Assembly (NCBI RefSeq): GCF_947496075.1
Contig: NZ_CANMBJ010000003.1
Coordinates: forward strand, 23,834 to 87,833
DNA from: an uncultured Tateyamaria sp.
GTDB lineage: Bacteria; Pseudomonadota; Alphaproteobacteria; Rhodobacterales; Rhodobacteraceae
Direction: 5' to 3'
Length of the DNA stretch: 64,000 bases
The notes beneath the pieces were generated by a model. That model saw only the letters and a list, made by a program, of their open reading frames with translations, had not been told where the DNA came from and ran no database searches. The position numbers and the translations under genes are program-made. The stretch's first letter is position 1; every line of letters starts with the position of its first letter. Of this stretch, positions 30,143 through 40,637 are shown piece after piece.

Positions 30143-31156
30143 ATGCAGGGGTTTTTACAGCGCCATCCCATCTGGTCGATCATTATCGCGCTTGTCGCGG
30201 CGGTGTTCCTGTGGCTGATCTTTGCGACCTGGTCCGAAGAAATGGTCGAAGTTATGGGCCGCAAGCGCGTTTTTCTGAACGCTATCTTTGGCGGCATTAC
30301 ATTGGGCGCTTTGTATTTCCTGGTGGCCTCGGGCTTTACGTTGATCTTCGGCCTGATGCGCAACGTGAACCTTGCGCACGGCTCGCTTTATCTGCTGGGG
30401 GGGTATCTCGGCTTTGAAGTGTCCGAGCTGACGGGGTCTTGGCTGCTGGCTTTTCCGGTGGTGTTCATCATCGTTGCAATTGTGGGGATTATTCTGCAAA
30501 ATCAGGTATTTCGCCGTATGGAGGGCGAGGAGCTTCGCCAGACGATGGTGACCATTGGTCTGTCGGTGGTGATCGCTGATCTCTTGCTGTGGACCTGGGG
30601 TGGGCAATCCTACACAATTTATTCCCCGGATTGGCTGTCGGGGCCGATGACATTGCCCATTGTGTCGTCGATCCGCGACTCCGGTGAGGTGGTTTACCTT
30701 CGCTACCCGGCTGTGCGTATGGCGATCCTCTTTGCGGCTATCGTGATTGGCATTGCAATGTGGCTGGTGCTCAACAAGACAAAGCTGGGCATGCTGGTGC
30801 GCGCAGGTGTCGATGACCGTGAAATGCTGGCAGCATCCGGCGTGCGCATACAATACGTGTTCCTCGCCGTGTTTGCCTTTGGTGCGGGCCTTGCGGGGAT
30901 GGCCGGGATCGTTGGCGGCACCTTCCAATCGCTGTCACCGGGCGAGGACACGCGATTTCTGCTGGCCAGTCTGGTCGTGGTGATCGTCGGCGGCATGGGC
31001 TCTATCCCCGGCGCGGCGATCGGAGCACTGATCATCGGCCTGTCCGAGCAGTTGGGGCTCGTCTACGCGCCGACCTATTCGGTGGTGTTCACCTTCCTGA
31101 TCATGGCCGCCGTGCTCGCGTTCCGTCCGCAGGGCCTTTTGGGAGAGACGCGCTAG
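30143..31156 (+). CDS. branched-chain amino acid-type ABC transporter permease (LivH-like)
   Basis: ASGFTLIFGLMRNVNLAHGSLYLLGGYLG; ATG at 30143. Confidence 0.9.
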   Translation: MQGFLQRHPIWSIIIALVAAVFLWLIFATWSEEMVEVMGRKRVFLNAIFGGITLGALYFLVASGFTLIFGLMRNVNLAHGSLYLLGGYLGFEVSELTGSWLLAFPVVFIIVAIVGIILQNQVFRRMEGEELRQTMVTIGLSVVIADLLLWTWGGQSYTIYSPDWLSGPMTLPIVSSIRDSGEVVYLRYPAVRMAILFAAIVIGIAMWLVLNKTKLGMLVRAGVDDREMLAASGVRIQYVFLAVFAFGAGLAGMAGIVGGTFQSLSPGEDTRFLLASLVVVIVGGMGSIPGAAIGALIIGLSEQLGLVYAPTYSVVFTFLIMAAVLAFRPQGLLGETR

Positions 31157-32206
31157 ATGTCCATCGCTGAACCCAGAAAAGCGGCGGTCCAGCCGATGTG
31201 GTTCGAAAAGATTCCTGCGGGCTGGTGGGCCCTGGTTCTCATTCTCTTGACGATGCCCGCCTGGGCCAATGACTTCGTTCTTTTTCAGGTCATGGGCTGG
31301 ACTTTCATCCTTGGGATGATCGCGCTCTCGTTGATGTTCCTTGCGGGCTATGGAGGCATGGTCAGTCTCATCCAGATGTCCGTCGCCGCGATGGCAGGGT
31401 ATATGGTGGCGATCTTTGGCAATTCCGGTATGGGCGAGATCAGTATGGGACTGCCATGGTGGCTCTATCTGCCAATTGCCGTTGCTATCGCGGCACTGTT
31501 CGGAACGCTGGTGGGCGCGTTGGCCGTGCGGACCGAGGGCATCTACACGATTATGATCACCCTCGCGATTGCGGCCGCGTTTTTCTATTTCACCCGGCAG
31601 AACTACACGATTTTCAACGGGTATTCCGGGTTTAACCTGGTCGTGCCGCCGCCCTTGTTCGGCGTCGACTGGCGCGCGCCGATGCCATTCTATTACTTGA
31701 CGCTGGGGTGTGCCGCGATCTGTTACCTGGTGGTCGTCTATGTGTCGCGCTCGCCGTTTGGACTGTCCTTGCAAGGGGTGCGTGACAACCCGCGCCGGAT
31801 GGCGGCGCTGGGGTTCAACGTGACCGCGCACAGGGTTGCGGCCTACACATTTGCCAGTGTGATCGCGGCGATTGGCGGTATCCTTTTGGCCTGGCAGAAC
31901 GCGCAGATCGCGCCGGGGACGGCGGGTATTCCTGCGGTGATTGATATTCTCGTGATCGCGGTCGTCGGCGGTATTACACGCCCGATTGGACCGTTTATCG
32001 GAGCGCTGATCTATGTGTTGCTGCGCACGTTTTCACCCGATGTCCTGCTGGCATTCGGCCTGTCTGGCGAGCGTTTCAAGCTGTTGATCGGGTTGGGCTT
32101 TCTCGCCATCGTCTTTTTCTCACCTGACGGCGTGCTTGGCTTGTGGGAGCGGTGGCGCAATCGTCGCGCGCGCGGGCAGGACCCTCTGACGGGGGAAGAC
32201 CCATGA
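31157..32206 (+). CDS. branched-chain amino acid-type ABC transporter permease (LivM-like)
   Basis: LSLMFLAGYGGMVSLIQMSVAAMAGYMVAIFG; operon position. Confidence 0.9.
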   Translation: MSIAEPRKAAVQPMWFEKIPAGWWALVLILLTMPAWANDFVLFQVMGWTFILGMIALSLMFLAGYGGMVSLIQMSVAAMAGYMVAIFGNSGMGEISMGLPWWLYLPIAVAIAALFGTLVGALAVRTEGIYTIMITLAIAAAFFYFTRQNYTIFNGYSGFNLVVPPPLFGVDWRAPMPFYYLTLGCAAICYLVVVYVSRSPFGLSLQGVRDNPRRMAALGFNVTAHRVAAYTFASVIAAIGGILLAWQNAQIAPGTAGIPAVIDILVIAVVGGITRPIGPFIGALIYVLLRTFSPDVLLAFGLSGERFKLLIGLGFLAIVFFSPDGVLGLWERWRNRRARGQDPLTGEDP

Positions 32207-33000
32207 GCCTGACGGAACAGACAGGTGCGGCAGAACGTCTGGGGTCGGTCAGTTCCGGCAATGCGCTTGAGCTGCGCGGCGTCACCAAGATGTTCGGCGC
32301 TTTGGCTGCAATCCGGGATATCACGTTGACGGTGGGATCGGGCGAACGCCGCGCGGTGCTGGGGTCAAATGGTGCGGGCAAGACGACGCTCTTCAACTGC
32401 GTGACCGGAGACTTTTTGCCGACAAGCGGTACCATCCGCCTTTTCGGAGAAGACGTGACCCGGTTTCCCGCCCACGAACGCATCCGCCGGGGCCTGCGCC
32501 GCACCTACCAGATCAGCCTTTTGTTCAACGGCCTGACCGTGGCCGACAATGTCTATCTGGCCTGCCGGGGCGTGTCGCGGGGGCGGTTCTCGTTTCTGCG
32601 CCCGCGCGAGAATGATACGTTACTCGGCCGCGCTGACGAACTGATCGAGGCAGTGCACCTGGCGCCATGGTGCGACACATCCGTCGCCAACCTGAGCTAT
32701 GGGCAGCAACGCCAGCTGGAGATTGCACTCGCCCTTGCCGGTGCCCCGCGGATCATTCTTTTTGATGAGCCCGCGGCAGGCCTTTCGCCAACTGAACGGG
32801 CGGAACTGGTGTCGATCCTCAACGGTCTGCCGGGTCATATCGGTTACATTATCATCGAGCATGACATGGACGTCGCGCTGCGCGTCGCGGAAAGCGTGAC
32901 GATGATGCACAACGGCATGATCTTCAAGGAAGGCACACCCGAAGAAATCGAGAACGACCAAGAGGTGCAGGAGCTGTATCTGGGGGATGGTCATGGCTGA
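32203..33000 (+). CDS. ABC transporter ATP-binding protein (LivG-like)
   Basis: GSNGAGKTTLFNCVTG, LSYGQQRQLEIALALAG; ATGA overlap with upstream gene. Confidence 0.92.
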   Translation: MSLTEQTGAAERLGSVSSGNALELRGVTKMFGALAAIRDITLTVGSGERRAVLGSNGAGKTTLFNCVTGDFLPTSGTIRLFGEDVTRFPAHERIRRGLRRTYQISLLFNGLTVADNVYLACRGVSRGRFSFLRPRENDTLLGRADELIEAVHLAPWCDTSVANLSYGQQRQLEIALALAGAPRIILFDEPAAGLSPTERAELVSILNGLPGHIGYIIIEHDMDVALRVAESVTMMHNGMIFKEGTPEEIENDQEVQELYLGDGHG

Positions 33001-35194
33001 GCGTCGCAATCAGCACCGTGCCACCCCGGCGGCCCTCGAAGTGCGGGGGCTCAATGTTTACTACGGCGCATCCCACGCGCTGCAAGGCGTCGATCTTCGG
33101 CTGGAAACCGGCGTTTTGTCGGTTGTAGGCCGCAATGGCATGGGAAAGACGACGCTTTGCCAGACGATCATGGGTCTGGTGTCTGCCGCCTCGGGCGGGA
33201 TCAGCGCATGGGGGCAGCCGCTTTTGGGCCTGACCTCTGCCGACATTGCGCGCATGGGCATTGGCTACGTGCCGCAGGGTCGGCGGCTTTGGCGCTCTTT
33301 GACGGTGGATGAACACCTCAAGATGGTCGAGCAAAAGAACGGCGCCTGGAGCAGCGAGCGTATCTACACGACATTCCCCCGTCTCGCCGAGCGGCGCCGC
33401 AACGGCGGGGCTCAGCTGTCTGGTGGTGAGCAACAGATGCTCGCCATCGCGCGCGCGCTTTTGTCGAACCCGCGCCTGCTGATCATGGACGAACCGACCG
33501 AGGGTCTGGCCCCTGTGATTGTCAGCCAAGTCGAAGAGATGCTTTTGCGACTTGCCGACGAGGGCGAGATGGACGTGCTTGTGATCGAGCAGAATATCGG
33601 GGTCGCCTGTGCGGTGGCTGACCGTGTCGCGATCATGATCAACGGGCAGATCAACCGCATGGTGCCTGCGCGCGAGCTCGCGGCCGACCGCGATCTGCAA
33701 CAGAGGCTTTTGGGCGTTGGCCGTCATGCGCATGACGACACACCCGAGGTCGAACCGACATCTCATGCAAGCGCCGCCGTCGATGGGCCGCCTGCCAAGC
33801 CGCACGCCACCAAGATCTATATGTCGAACCCAAACGTGCCGACGCGGTGGGCCAAACCCGTCCCGGTCCCGCAGATTGAACGCGCGGCACGCGTGGTGAC
33901 CGCTGCCTTACCAACCATGTCGTCAGCCCAGGCCGAGATCCGCCCCCTGGCCGCACCCGGCGAACAGGTGGTGTTGGTCGCAGGCACGCTTGACACCAAA
34001 GGGGTCGAGTTGCGGTTCATGCGCGACCAGATCCGCGCGGCCGGATTGCCCGTACGGCTGGTCGATCTGTCGACCAGCGGTGGCCACTCCGGGGCCGAGA
34101 TACCCGCCCACCAGATCGCTGCATTCCATCCGCGCGGGTCTGCGGGCGTATTCACTGGTGATCGTGGAAAATCCGTTGCTGGAATGACCGAAGCCTTCGC
34201 CCGCTGGATGCAGCGACAAGATGGCGTGATGGGCATCCTTTCTGCCGGTGGGTCTGGCGGCACGGCGATCGTGTCCCCCGCGATGCGCACCTTGCCCGTT
34301 GGTGTGCCCAAACTGATCGTCTCGACTGTCGCCTCCGGCGAGGTGGCGAAATATGTCGGCGCTGCGGACATCACGATGATGCACTCGGTCGCCGATGTGC
34401 AGGGCTTGAACGTCATCACCGAAGAGGTGCTGTCGAATGCTGCTCAGGCGATGATCGGCATGGTCACTGCGCGCCGTTCCGCCCCCCCGCGGCAGGCAAC
34501 GAAACCGGCGGTGGCGTTGACGATGTTCGGTGTCACAACCCCCGCCGTTAGTCAGGTGACCGACGCGTTGGACGACGACTACGACTGCCTTGTGTTCCAT
34601 GCCACCGGTATCGGCGGGCAGTCGATGGAAAAGCTCGTCGATTCAGGAAAAGTGGACGGGGTCATTGACCTGACCACGACTGAGGTTTGCGACATGCTGT
34701 TTGGTGGCGTGTTCCCTGCCACCGAAGACCGCTTTGGCGCGGTGATCCGGCGGCGAATGCCTTACATCGGCTCTGTCGGGGCGCTGGATATGGTCAATTT
34801 TGGCGCGCCCGACACGGTGCCGGAAAAGTACCAGACTCGCACGTTCTACGAACACAATCCGCAAGTCACGCTGATGCGCACCACGCCCGAAGAAAACACG
34901 GCGATGGGGCGTTGGATCGGGGGCAGACTGAACGAGATGGAAGCGCCCGTGCGCTTCTTCCTGCCTGAAGGTGGCGTGTCAGCACTCGACAGGCCGGGTC
35001 AGCCGTTTGACGACCCGGCCGCGCGGCATGCCCTGTTCACAGCGCTCGAAGACACCGTGCGACAAACCTCGACGCGGCAACTGATCCGGGTGCCGCACAA
35101 TATCAACGATCCCGAATTTGCTGCCCTTGTGATCGACGCGTTCCGCGACTTTCACGGCGGGCGGCCCCCAAGACGCAAAGAGGCCCGCCGATGA
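32987..35194 (+). CDS. fusion protein: LivF-type ABC ATPase (N-term) + Tm-1-like/UPF0261 domain (C-term)
   Basis: N-terminal [35 protein letters not shown]-terminal [25 protein letters not shown]…[39 protein letters not shown]. Confidence 0.88.
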   Translation: MVMAERRNQHRATPAALEVRGLNVYYGASHALQGVDLRLETGVLSVVGRNGMGKTTLCQTIMGLVSAASGGISAWGQPLLGLTSADIARMGIGYVPQGRRLWRSLTVDEHLKMVEQKNGAWSSERIYTTFPRLAERRRNGGAQLSGGEQQMLAIARALLSNPRLLIMDEPTEGLAPVIVSQVEEMLLRLADEGEMDVLVIEQNIGVACAVADRVAIMINGQINRMVPARELAADRDLQQRLLGVGRHAHDDTPEVEPTSHASAAVDGPPAKPHATKIYMSNPNVPTRWAKPVPVPQIERAARVVTAALPTMSSAQAEIRPLAAPGEQVVLVAGTLDTKGVELRFMRDQIRAAGLPVRLVDLSTSGGHSGAEIPAHQIAAFHPRGSAGVFTGDRGKSVAGMTEAFARWMQRQDGVMGILSAGGSGGTAIVSPAMRTLPVGVPKLIVSTVASGEVAKYVGAADITMMHSVADVQGLNVITEEVLSNAAQAMIGMVTARRSAPPRQATKPAVALTMFGVTTPAVSQVTDALDDDYDCLVFHATGIGGQSMEKLVDSGKVDGVIDLTTTEVCDMLFGGVFPATEDRFGAVIRRRMPYIGSVGALDMVNFGAPDTVPEKYQTRTFYEHNPQVTLMRTTPEENTAMGRWIGGRLNEMEAPVRFFLPEGGVSALDRPGQPFDDPAARHALFTALEDTVRQTSTRQLIRVPHNINDPEFAALVIDAFRDFHGGRPPRRKEARR

Positions 35195-36018
35195 TCGACC
35201 GAGATACCATCCTTGCCAAGTTCCGCGACATGGTTGCGCGCGGTGAACCCATTGTCGGCGGCGGTGCCGGTACCGGGCTTTCGGCAAAATGCGAAGAGGC
35301 GGGCGGTATTGATCTGATCGTGATCTACAATTCGGGCCGTTATCGCATGGCGGGGCGCGGCAGCCTTGCGGGGCTGATGCCCTACGGCGATGCCAACGCG
35401 ATTGTGGTCGAGATGGCGTCCGAAGTGCTGCCGGTGGTCAAACACACGCCGGTCCTGGCCGGGGTCTGTGCGACCGATCCGTTCCGCCTCATGGACAAGT
35501 TTCTTGATCAACTGAAGGACATCGGCTTTTCCGGCGTGCAGAATTTTCCGACTGTCGGGCTGATCGACGGCTCGTTCCGTGCAAACCTCGAAGAGACGGG
35601 CATGGGCTTTGGGCTTGAGGTTGACATGATCGCCAAGGCGCATGCCAAGGGGATGCTCACGACGCCCTATGTCTTTGACGAGGACAGCGCGGTCGAGATG
35701 GCCAAGGCAGGCGCAGATATCATCGTGTGCCATTTGGGCCTCACGACCGGCGGCGCCATTGGCGCAGAGACAGCCGTCACGCTGCAAGACTGCCCAGCAC
35801 TTGTCGACGCATGGGCCGAGGCGGCGCTGACAGTGAACAAGGACGCCATCGTGCTGGTCCATGGCGGACCTGTTGCGATGCCGGACGATGCTGAATTCGT
35901 CCTGAAGAACACGTCAAATTGCCATGGGTTTTATGGTGCGTCCTCGATGGAACGTTTGCCGACCGAGGTGGCACTGACGGAGCAAACGCGCGCCTTCAAG
36001 GCCATCAAAGGCCAGTAA
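35191..36018 (+). CDS. phosphoenolpyruvate hydrolase family / Tm-1-type TIM-barrel protein
   Basis: [52 protein letters not shown]. Confidence 0.88.
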   Translation: MIDRDTILAKFRDMVARGEPIVGGGAGTGLSAKCEEAGGIDLIVIYNSGRYRMAGRGSLAGLMPYGDANAIVVEMASEVLPVVKHTPVLAGVCATDPFRLMDKFLDQLKDIGFSGVQNFPTVGLIDGSFRANLEETGMGFGLEVDMIAKAHAKGMLTTPYVFDEDSAVEMAKAGADIIVCHLGLTTGGAIGAETAVTLQDCPALVDAWAEAALTVNKDAIVLVHGGPVAMPDDAEFVLKNTSNCHGFYGASSMERLPTEVALTEQTRAFKAIKGQ

Positions 36019-36042
36019 CGCGCAACGCGGGGAGGATAAGAC

Positions 36043-38952
36043 ATGACCGGACAACTTATCGGACAGTTGATCTTGTGGCTGATTGTGGCGGTGGTCGTCA
36101 TTGCGATCATTTACTGGGTGATGCAGTGGCTCTATCGGCGCTCGACCAAGGAAATCGCTTTTGTCAGAACGGGTTTTCTTGGTGAGAAAGTTGTGATCGA
36201 CGGGGGCGCGTTTGTCTGGCCCATCATCCATGACATCACACCGGTGAACATGAATACGCTGCCCTTGGCCGTCGGGCGGACCCGCGAACAGGCATTGATT
36301 ACCAAAGACCGGATGCGTGTCGATGTCGAAGCCGAGTTCTACGTCCGTGTGCGATCTGACCAAACCTCGGTTGCGATGGCTGCCTCGACGCTGGGGCGGC
36401 GCACGCTTGAGGCGGAAAACCTGCATGGGCTTCTTGCTGGCAAGTTCGAAAGCGCCTTGCGTGCCGTCGCTGCCGAAATGGCGATGGGCGAGATGCACGA
36501 GAACCGCAACGCCTATGTCAGCCGCGTCAAGGAATTGTCCCAAGACGATCTGGAGAAGAACGGGCTTGAGCTGGAAAGCGTCGCGATCATCGACATCGAC
36601 CAGACCGCACTTGAATTTTTCAACCCCTCCAACCGCTTTGACGCCGAGGGTTTGACCTCGCTCATCAAGGACATCGAGGAGCGGCGCAAATTGCGCAATG
36701 ACATTGAGCAGGACTCGATGATCAAGATCCGTTCGCGCAACCTGGAGGCCGAGAAGCAGGTGCTCAACATTGAACGGGAGAGCGAGGAGGCCCGACTGGA
36801 ACAGGAGCGCGACGTTGAGACCCGCCGTGCGCAGCAGCGCGCAGACTTGACCCGTGAACGGGCCGAACGCGAGACCGAGGCCGAATCCGCCCAGATCACC
36901 GCCCGCGAGGCGATAGAAAAAGCGCGTATCTCCAATGAGCAGGCAGTCTCCGAAGCCCGGATATTATCCGAACGGGCGGTACGTGCCCGCGAGATTGCGC
37001 GGCAAAAAGAGATCGACGCCGAAGAAATTGCTGCGCAAGAAGCAACCGAGACCGCGCGCATCCTGCAGGAACGCAAGGTGCGCGAGACCCGCATTCAGAA
37101 CGAGCAGGACACGCAAGCCAAAGAGATTGAGCGCCAGCGCAGCATCGAAGAGGCCGAGATCACCGCGCGAGAGGCGACCGAACGCGCCCGTATTGCGCAG
37201 GAAAAGGCCGTCGCCGAGGCACGTATCGCCAAGGAAGGCGAAACCCAAGCGCTTGAAATCGAACGGCAGAAGAGCACCCGAGACGCTGAAATCGCCGCCA
37301 ACGAAGCCAACGAAAAACGACGGATGGCGCAGGATCTGTTGCTGGCCCAGACTCGGATCAAAGGTGAAGAGGATATTCGCCAGCGCGAGATTGCGCGTCA
37401 GAAGTCGCTGGATGAGGCCGAGATCGGCTCGAAAGAGGCGATTGAACGGATGCGCATCCTTCAGGACTCGCAGATCAGCGAGGCGCGGATTGCGGAGGAC
37501 AAACGTATTCGCGCGCTTGAGATTGAGCGCACGCAAGCCGTGGATGCTGCCGAGATCGCCGCCAGCGAAGCGATTGAAGCTGCACGGATCGCCCGCGAAA
37601 AGCAGATCGCCGCGAGCCGGATCGAGGCTGATGGCGAGACCAGCACGCGCGAGATTGCGCGCAATCAAGCCATCGACGAGGCGCGCGTCGCCGCAGATGA
37701 GGCTGTCGAACAGGCGCGCATCGCGCAGCATCGTGCGCTTGAGGCGGAACGGATTGCCGCTGACCAAGACGTCCGCGCGCAGGAAATTGCAAAAGAGCGC
37801 GAGATTGAATCCGCCGAGATTTCGCGTCGCGAAGCCGTGGAAAAAGCCCGTGTCGCTTCTGAATTGGCGCTGGAACAAGAACGCATCGCCAGCCAGAAAA
37901 CCCGCGAGGTGACCGATATCGAACGCCGCCGCGCGGTCGAGCAAGCAGACGAAAAACGCATTGTCGAACTGGCCGAGACCAAGGCCGAACGATCTTCCGC
38001 CGAGGCCAGTATCCGCAAGGCCGAGATCACTGCGCAGCGCGCCATCGAGGTGGCCGAGGTCGAACGCGACAAAGCGCTTGAAGCGGCCAAGCTGGAACGC
38101 CGCCGTGCGCTTGAACAACTTGAAATTGCCCGTGTGCAAACCCTTCGTGAGGCCGAGATCGCCTCGCAGGAAGAAGTCGAACGCGCCCGCGTGGCGTCCG
38201 AGCGCGGCTTGGATGAGATACGCATCAGTCACGAGACCGTACGTCGTCAGCTTGAGGTGGACCGCGAGAAAAACGTAGAGACCGCGCAGATGGACAAGGC
38301 CATCGTACTCTACCAGAAATCGCTTGAGGAAAGTGCGGCGCGGGCCAAGGCGGACGCCGCCCGTGCGCTGGCCGCAGAGGCGGAGGAAAAGGTCAAGACC
38401 GTTCGCGAAACCGAAGAGGCGAACCGTCGCAAGTCCATCGACGTGACAATGGCGGAAAAGCAGGCCGAAGAGGCCAAGCTGAACGCCGAAGCCGAAAAGG
38501 TCCGTGCAGTGGTCGAGGCCGAGGCGCAGCGTCTTATCAACGAGGCCGAAAACGTGCTTACCGATCCGGCGCGTGCCTCACTCTTCCGTCGCAAACTCCT
38601 GGAGCATGTCGAGGGCATCGTCACGGCCTCGGTCAAGCCGCTTGAGAAGATCAACGACATCCGCATCATGCAACTTGATGGCGTCACTGGCGGGGCCGGT
38701 GGCGGCAAGGGTGGCAGTCCCACAGATGAGGTCATCAATTCGGCCCTGCGCTACCGTGTGCAGGCGCCACTGATCGACTCGCTTCTCGATGATATCGGCA
38801 TTGAGGGAGGCGGGATCGCCAAGCAGGGGGGCCTCATCCGCGAGGCATCAGACATGCAGCGCATCAGCGACGCTGTACAGAAAGCCGCAGGCGCCAAGGG
38901 AGATGACAAGGACACACCCCCGCCCACCGATGACAGCAAGGGGTCCAAGTAA
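36043..38952 (+). CDS. SPFH/flotillin-like membrane protein with long hendecad coiled coil
   Basis: N-terminal TM helix, SPFH domain (EIAFVRTGFLGEKVVIDGGAFVWPIIHDITPVNMNTLPL), then >400 aa of E/R/A-rich coiled coil; flotillin-like C-terminus. Confidence 0.9.
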   Translation: MTGQLIGQLILWLIVAVVVIAIIYWVMQWLYRRSTKEIAFVRTGFLGEKVVIDGGAFVWPIIHDITPVNMNTLPLAVGRTREQALITKDRMRVDVEAEFYVRVRSDQTSVAMAASTLGRRTLEAENLHGLLAGKFESALRAVAAEMAMGEMHENRNAYVSRVKELSQDDLEKNGLELESVAIIDIDQTALEFFNPSNRFDAEGLTSLIKDIEERRKLRNDIEQDSMIKIRSRNLEAEKQVLNIERESEEARLEQERDVETRRAQQRADLTRERAERETEAESAQITAREAIEKARISNEQAVSEARILSERAVRAREIARQKEIDAEEIAAQEATETARILQERKVRETRIQNEQDTQAKEIERQRSIEEAEITAREATERARIAQEKAVAEARIAKEGETQALEIERQKSTRDAEIAANEANEKRRMAQDLLLAQTRIKGEEDIRQREIARQKSLDEAEIGSKEAIERMRILQDSQISEARIAEDKRIRALEIERTQAVDAAEIAASEAIEAARIAREKQIAASRIEADGETSTREIARNQAIDEARVAADEAVEQARIAQHRALEAERIAADQDVRAQEIAKEREIESAEISRREAVEKARVASELALEQERIASQKTREVTDIERRRAVEQADEKRIVELAETKAERSSAEASIRKAEITAQRAIEVAEVERDKALEAAKLERRRALEQLEIARVQTLREAEIASQEEVERARVASERGLDEIRISHETVRRQLEVDREKNVETAQMDKAIVLYQKSLEESAARAKADAARALAAEAEEKVKTVRETEEANRRKSIDVTMAEKQAEEAKLNAEAEKVRAVVEAEAQRLINEAENVLTDPARASLFRRKLLEHVEGIVTASVKPLEKINDIRIMQLDGVTGGAGGGKGGSPTDEVINSALRYRVQAPLIDSLLDDIGIEGGGIAKQGGLIREASDMQRISDAVQKAAGAKGDDKDTPPPTDDSKGSK
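36892..37947 (+). repeat. eight tandem 44-aa (132-bp) hendecad superrepeats within the flotillin-like CDS
   Basis: Residues 284-635 divide exactly into 8 x 44 aa, each as four 11-mers, e.g. EIAAQEATETA|RILQERKVRET|RIQNEQDTQAK|EIERQRSIEEA. Confidence 0.9.
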
Positions 38953-39390
38953 GTGCCCCGCGTCTACGTCTCATCGGTTATCGAAGCGCCCATTGCCAAG
39001 GTTTGGGACAAGATACGCGATTTCAACGCGCTTCCGCGTTGGCATCCCCGCATTCGCGACAGCAGGATCGAAAACGGAGAACCATCGGACAAGGTGGGCT
39101 GCGTGCGCGACTTCAATCTTCAAAACGGAGACCGCATTCGCGAGAAGCTTTTGGGGATGAGCGATTACGACATGTTCTGCACCTATGCGATCCTCGAAAG
39201 CCCCATGCCGCTAACGGACTACGTGGCGACGTTGCGTCTGACGCCGGTCACCGACGGGAACGTGACCTTTGCCGAATGGACCGCCGAATTCGAATGCGCA
39301 GATGAGGTCGCGGACGAGTTGGTCGACGGTATCAGCACAAATGTATTTCAGGCGGGGTTTTCCGCGCTGCAACGGAATCTGGCGGTCTGA
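38953..39390 (+). CDS. SRPBCC family protein (paralog 1)
   Basis: GTG start directly after flotillin stop; VSSVIEAPIAKVWDKIRDFNALPRWHPRI. Confidence 0.85.
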   Translation: MPRVYVSSVIEAPIAKVWDKIRDFNALPRWHPRIRDSRIENGEPSDKVGCVRDFNLQNGDRIREKLLGMSDYDMFCTYAILESPMPLTDYVATLRLTPVTDGNVTFAEWTAEFECADEVADELVDGISTNVFQAGFSALQRNLAV

Positions 39391-39393
39391 ATC

Positions 39394-39840
39394 ATGGTCA
39401 AGGTCGTCAAAAGCACCATTTTGGATGCCCCAGTTGAGGACGTGTGGGCGGTGCTGCGCGACTTTAACGGGCATGACGGGTGGCATCCCGCCATTGCCGA
39501 CAGCGCGATTGATCGTGGCCAGCCGTCGGACAAGGTGGGCTGCGTGCGGCGCTTTCACCTGAATGATGGCTCGGAACTGCGGGAACAGCTTTTGACGCTG
39601 TCGGATGCCGACATGGCCTTCAGCTATTGCCTGCTTGAGACGCCCGTGCCGCTGTTGAACTACGTCGCACATGTGCGGCTTGCGCCGGTGACGGACGGCG
39701 ATCGGACGTTTTGGGCGTGGGAAAGCCGCTTTGACACGCCGAAGGGACGGGAAGGTGAGCTAAAGACCCTCGTCTCCGAAGGCATTTACCAGAGCGGCTT
39801 TGATGCGATCCGCGCGCATATGGAACTGGAGGGCGCATGA
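39394..39840 (+). CDS. SRPBCC family protein (paralog 2)
   Basis: KSTILDAPVEDVWAVLRDFNGHDGWHPAI; clearly related to the preceding gene. Confidence 0.87.
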   Translation: MVKVVKSTILDAPVEDVWAVLRDFNGHDGWHPAIADSAIDRGQPSDKVGCVRRFHLNDGSELREQLLTLSDADMAFSYCLLETPVPLLNYVAHVRLAPVTDGDRTFWAWESRFDTPKGREGELKTLVSEGIYQSGFDAIRAHMELEGA

Positions 39841-40637
39841 CAACGCTTGAAACCTATCCAACGATGGAAGACGCCGCCCGCGCGATGGGTGCCGATGCGA
39901 CCTTTCTTGGTGGCGGCACTGTGGTTATGCGCGCTGTGAACGAAGGCGTCGCAACCCCAAGGCTGATCCGGGTCACCGATCCGGGGCTCGCTCATATCTC
40001 GACGGTGGGAGAGATCCTCCGTCTGGGTGCCAGCGTCACGATGGCCGATGTGTTGGCCCATCGCGATCTGGCCTTTCTTCACCCCGTTGCGCGTCAGATC
40101 GGCGGACCGCAGGTGCGCAACATGGCAACTGTCGCTGGCAATCTGTTTGCCGAGCATCCTTACGGAGATTTTGCCACTGCACTTTTGGCACTTGGCGCGC
40201 AGGTCACAGTTACGGGGCAGGGCGGTGCGCGTTCTGTCGACGAGGTGCTGCGGGACCGCGATCGCGCCGGGCTGGTCTCTGCGGTTGAAATCCCAAGGCC
40301 GCGCGACGTGCGGTCGTTTGGCTTTCGCAAGGTCAGCCGGGTCAAACCCAAGGGCGTCTCGGTCCTGTGCATTGCGGCCTACCTGCCGCGCGAAAGCGGA
40401 CGCATCCGCGGCGCGCGGGTGGCGTTTGGCGCGATGGGGCCAACGCCTTTGCGGTCCTCGGGCGCAGAACGGGCGCTTGAGGGGCAAATGCTGGACACCG
40501 CCACTGCTGAAGGCGCGGCGGCGGCTGCGACAGAAGGGCTCAGCCCCGCGACCGACCAGATCGCAACGGAATGGTATCGGCGCGAGGTCGCGGGCGTGCA
40601 CTTGAAACGACTTCTGACAGAGATGGAGCGCGGATAA
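39837..40637 (+). CDS. molybdenum hydroxylase FAD-binding subunit
   Basis: FLGGGTVVMRAVNEG, HPVARQIGGPQVRNMATVAGNLF. Confidence 0.9.
   Translation: MTTLETYPTMEDAARAMGADATFLGGGTVVMRAVNEGVATPRLIRVTDPGLAHISTVGEILRLGASVTMADVLAHRDLAFLHPVARQIGGPQVRNMATVAGNLFAEHPYGDFATALLALGAQVTVTGQGGARSVDEVLRDRDRAGLVSAVEIPRPRDVRSFGFRKVSRVKPKGVSVLCIAAYLPRESGRIRGARVAFGAMGPTPLRSSGAERALEGQMLDTATAEGAAAAATEGLSPATDQIATEWYRREVAGVHLKRLLTEMERG

Noticed and set aside
36892-37947. CRISPR-like or satellite DNA repeat
   Set aside because: Periodic signal is protein-coding (132 bp = 44 codons) with diverged DNA, no spacers and one continuous reading frame.
36964-38232. 422-aa minus-strand ORF and other long antisense ORFs over the flotillin gene
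   Set aside because: Caused by the 132-bp repetitive coding sequence; repeats on the reverse strand mirror the hendecad repeats and the translation has no domain.
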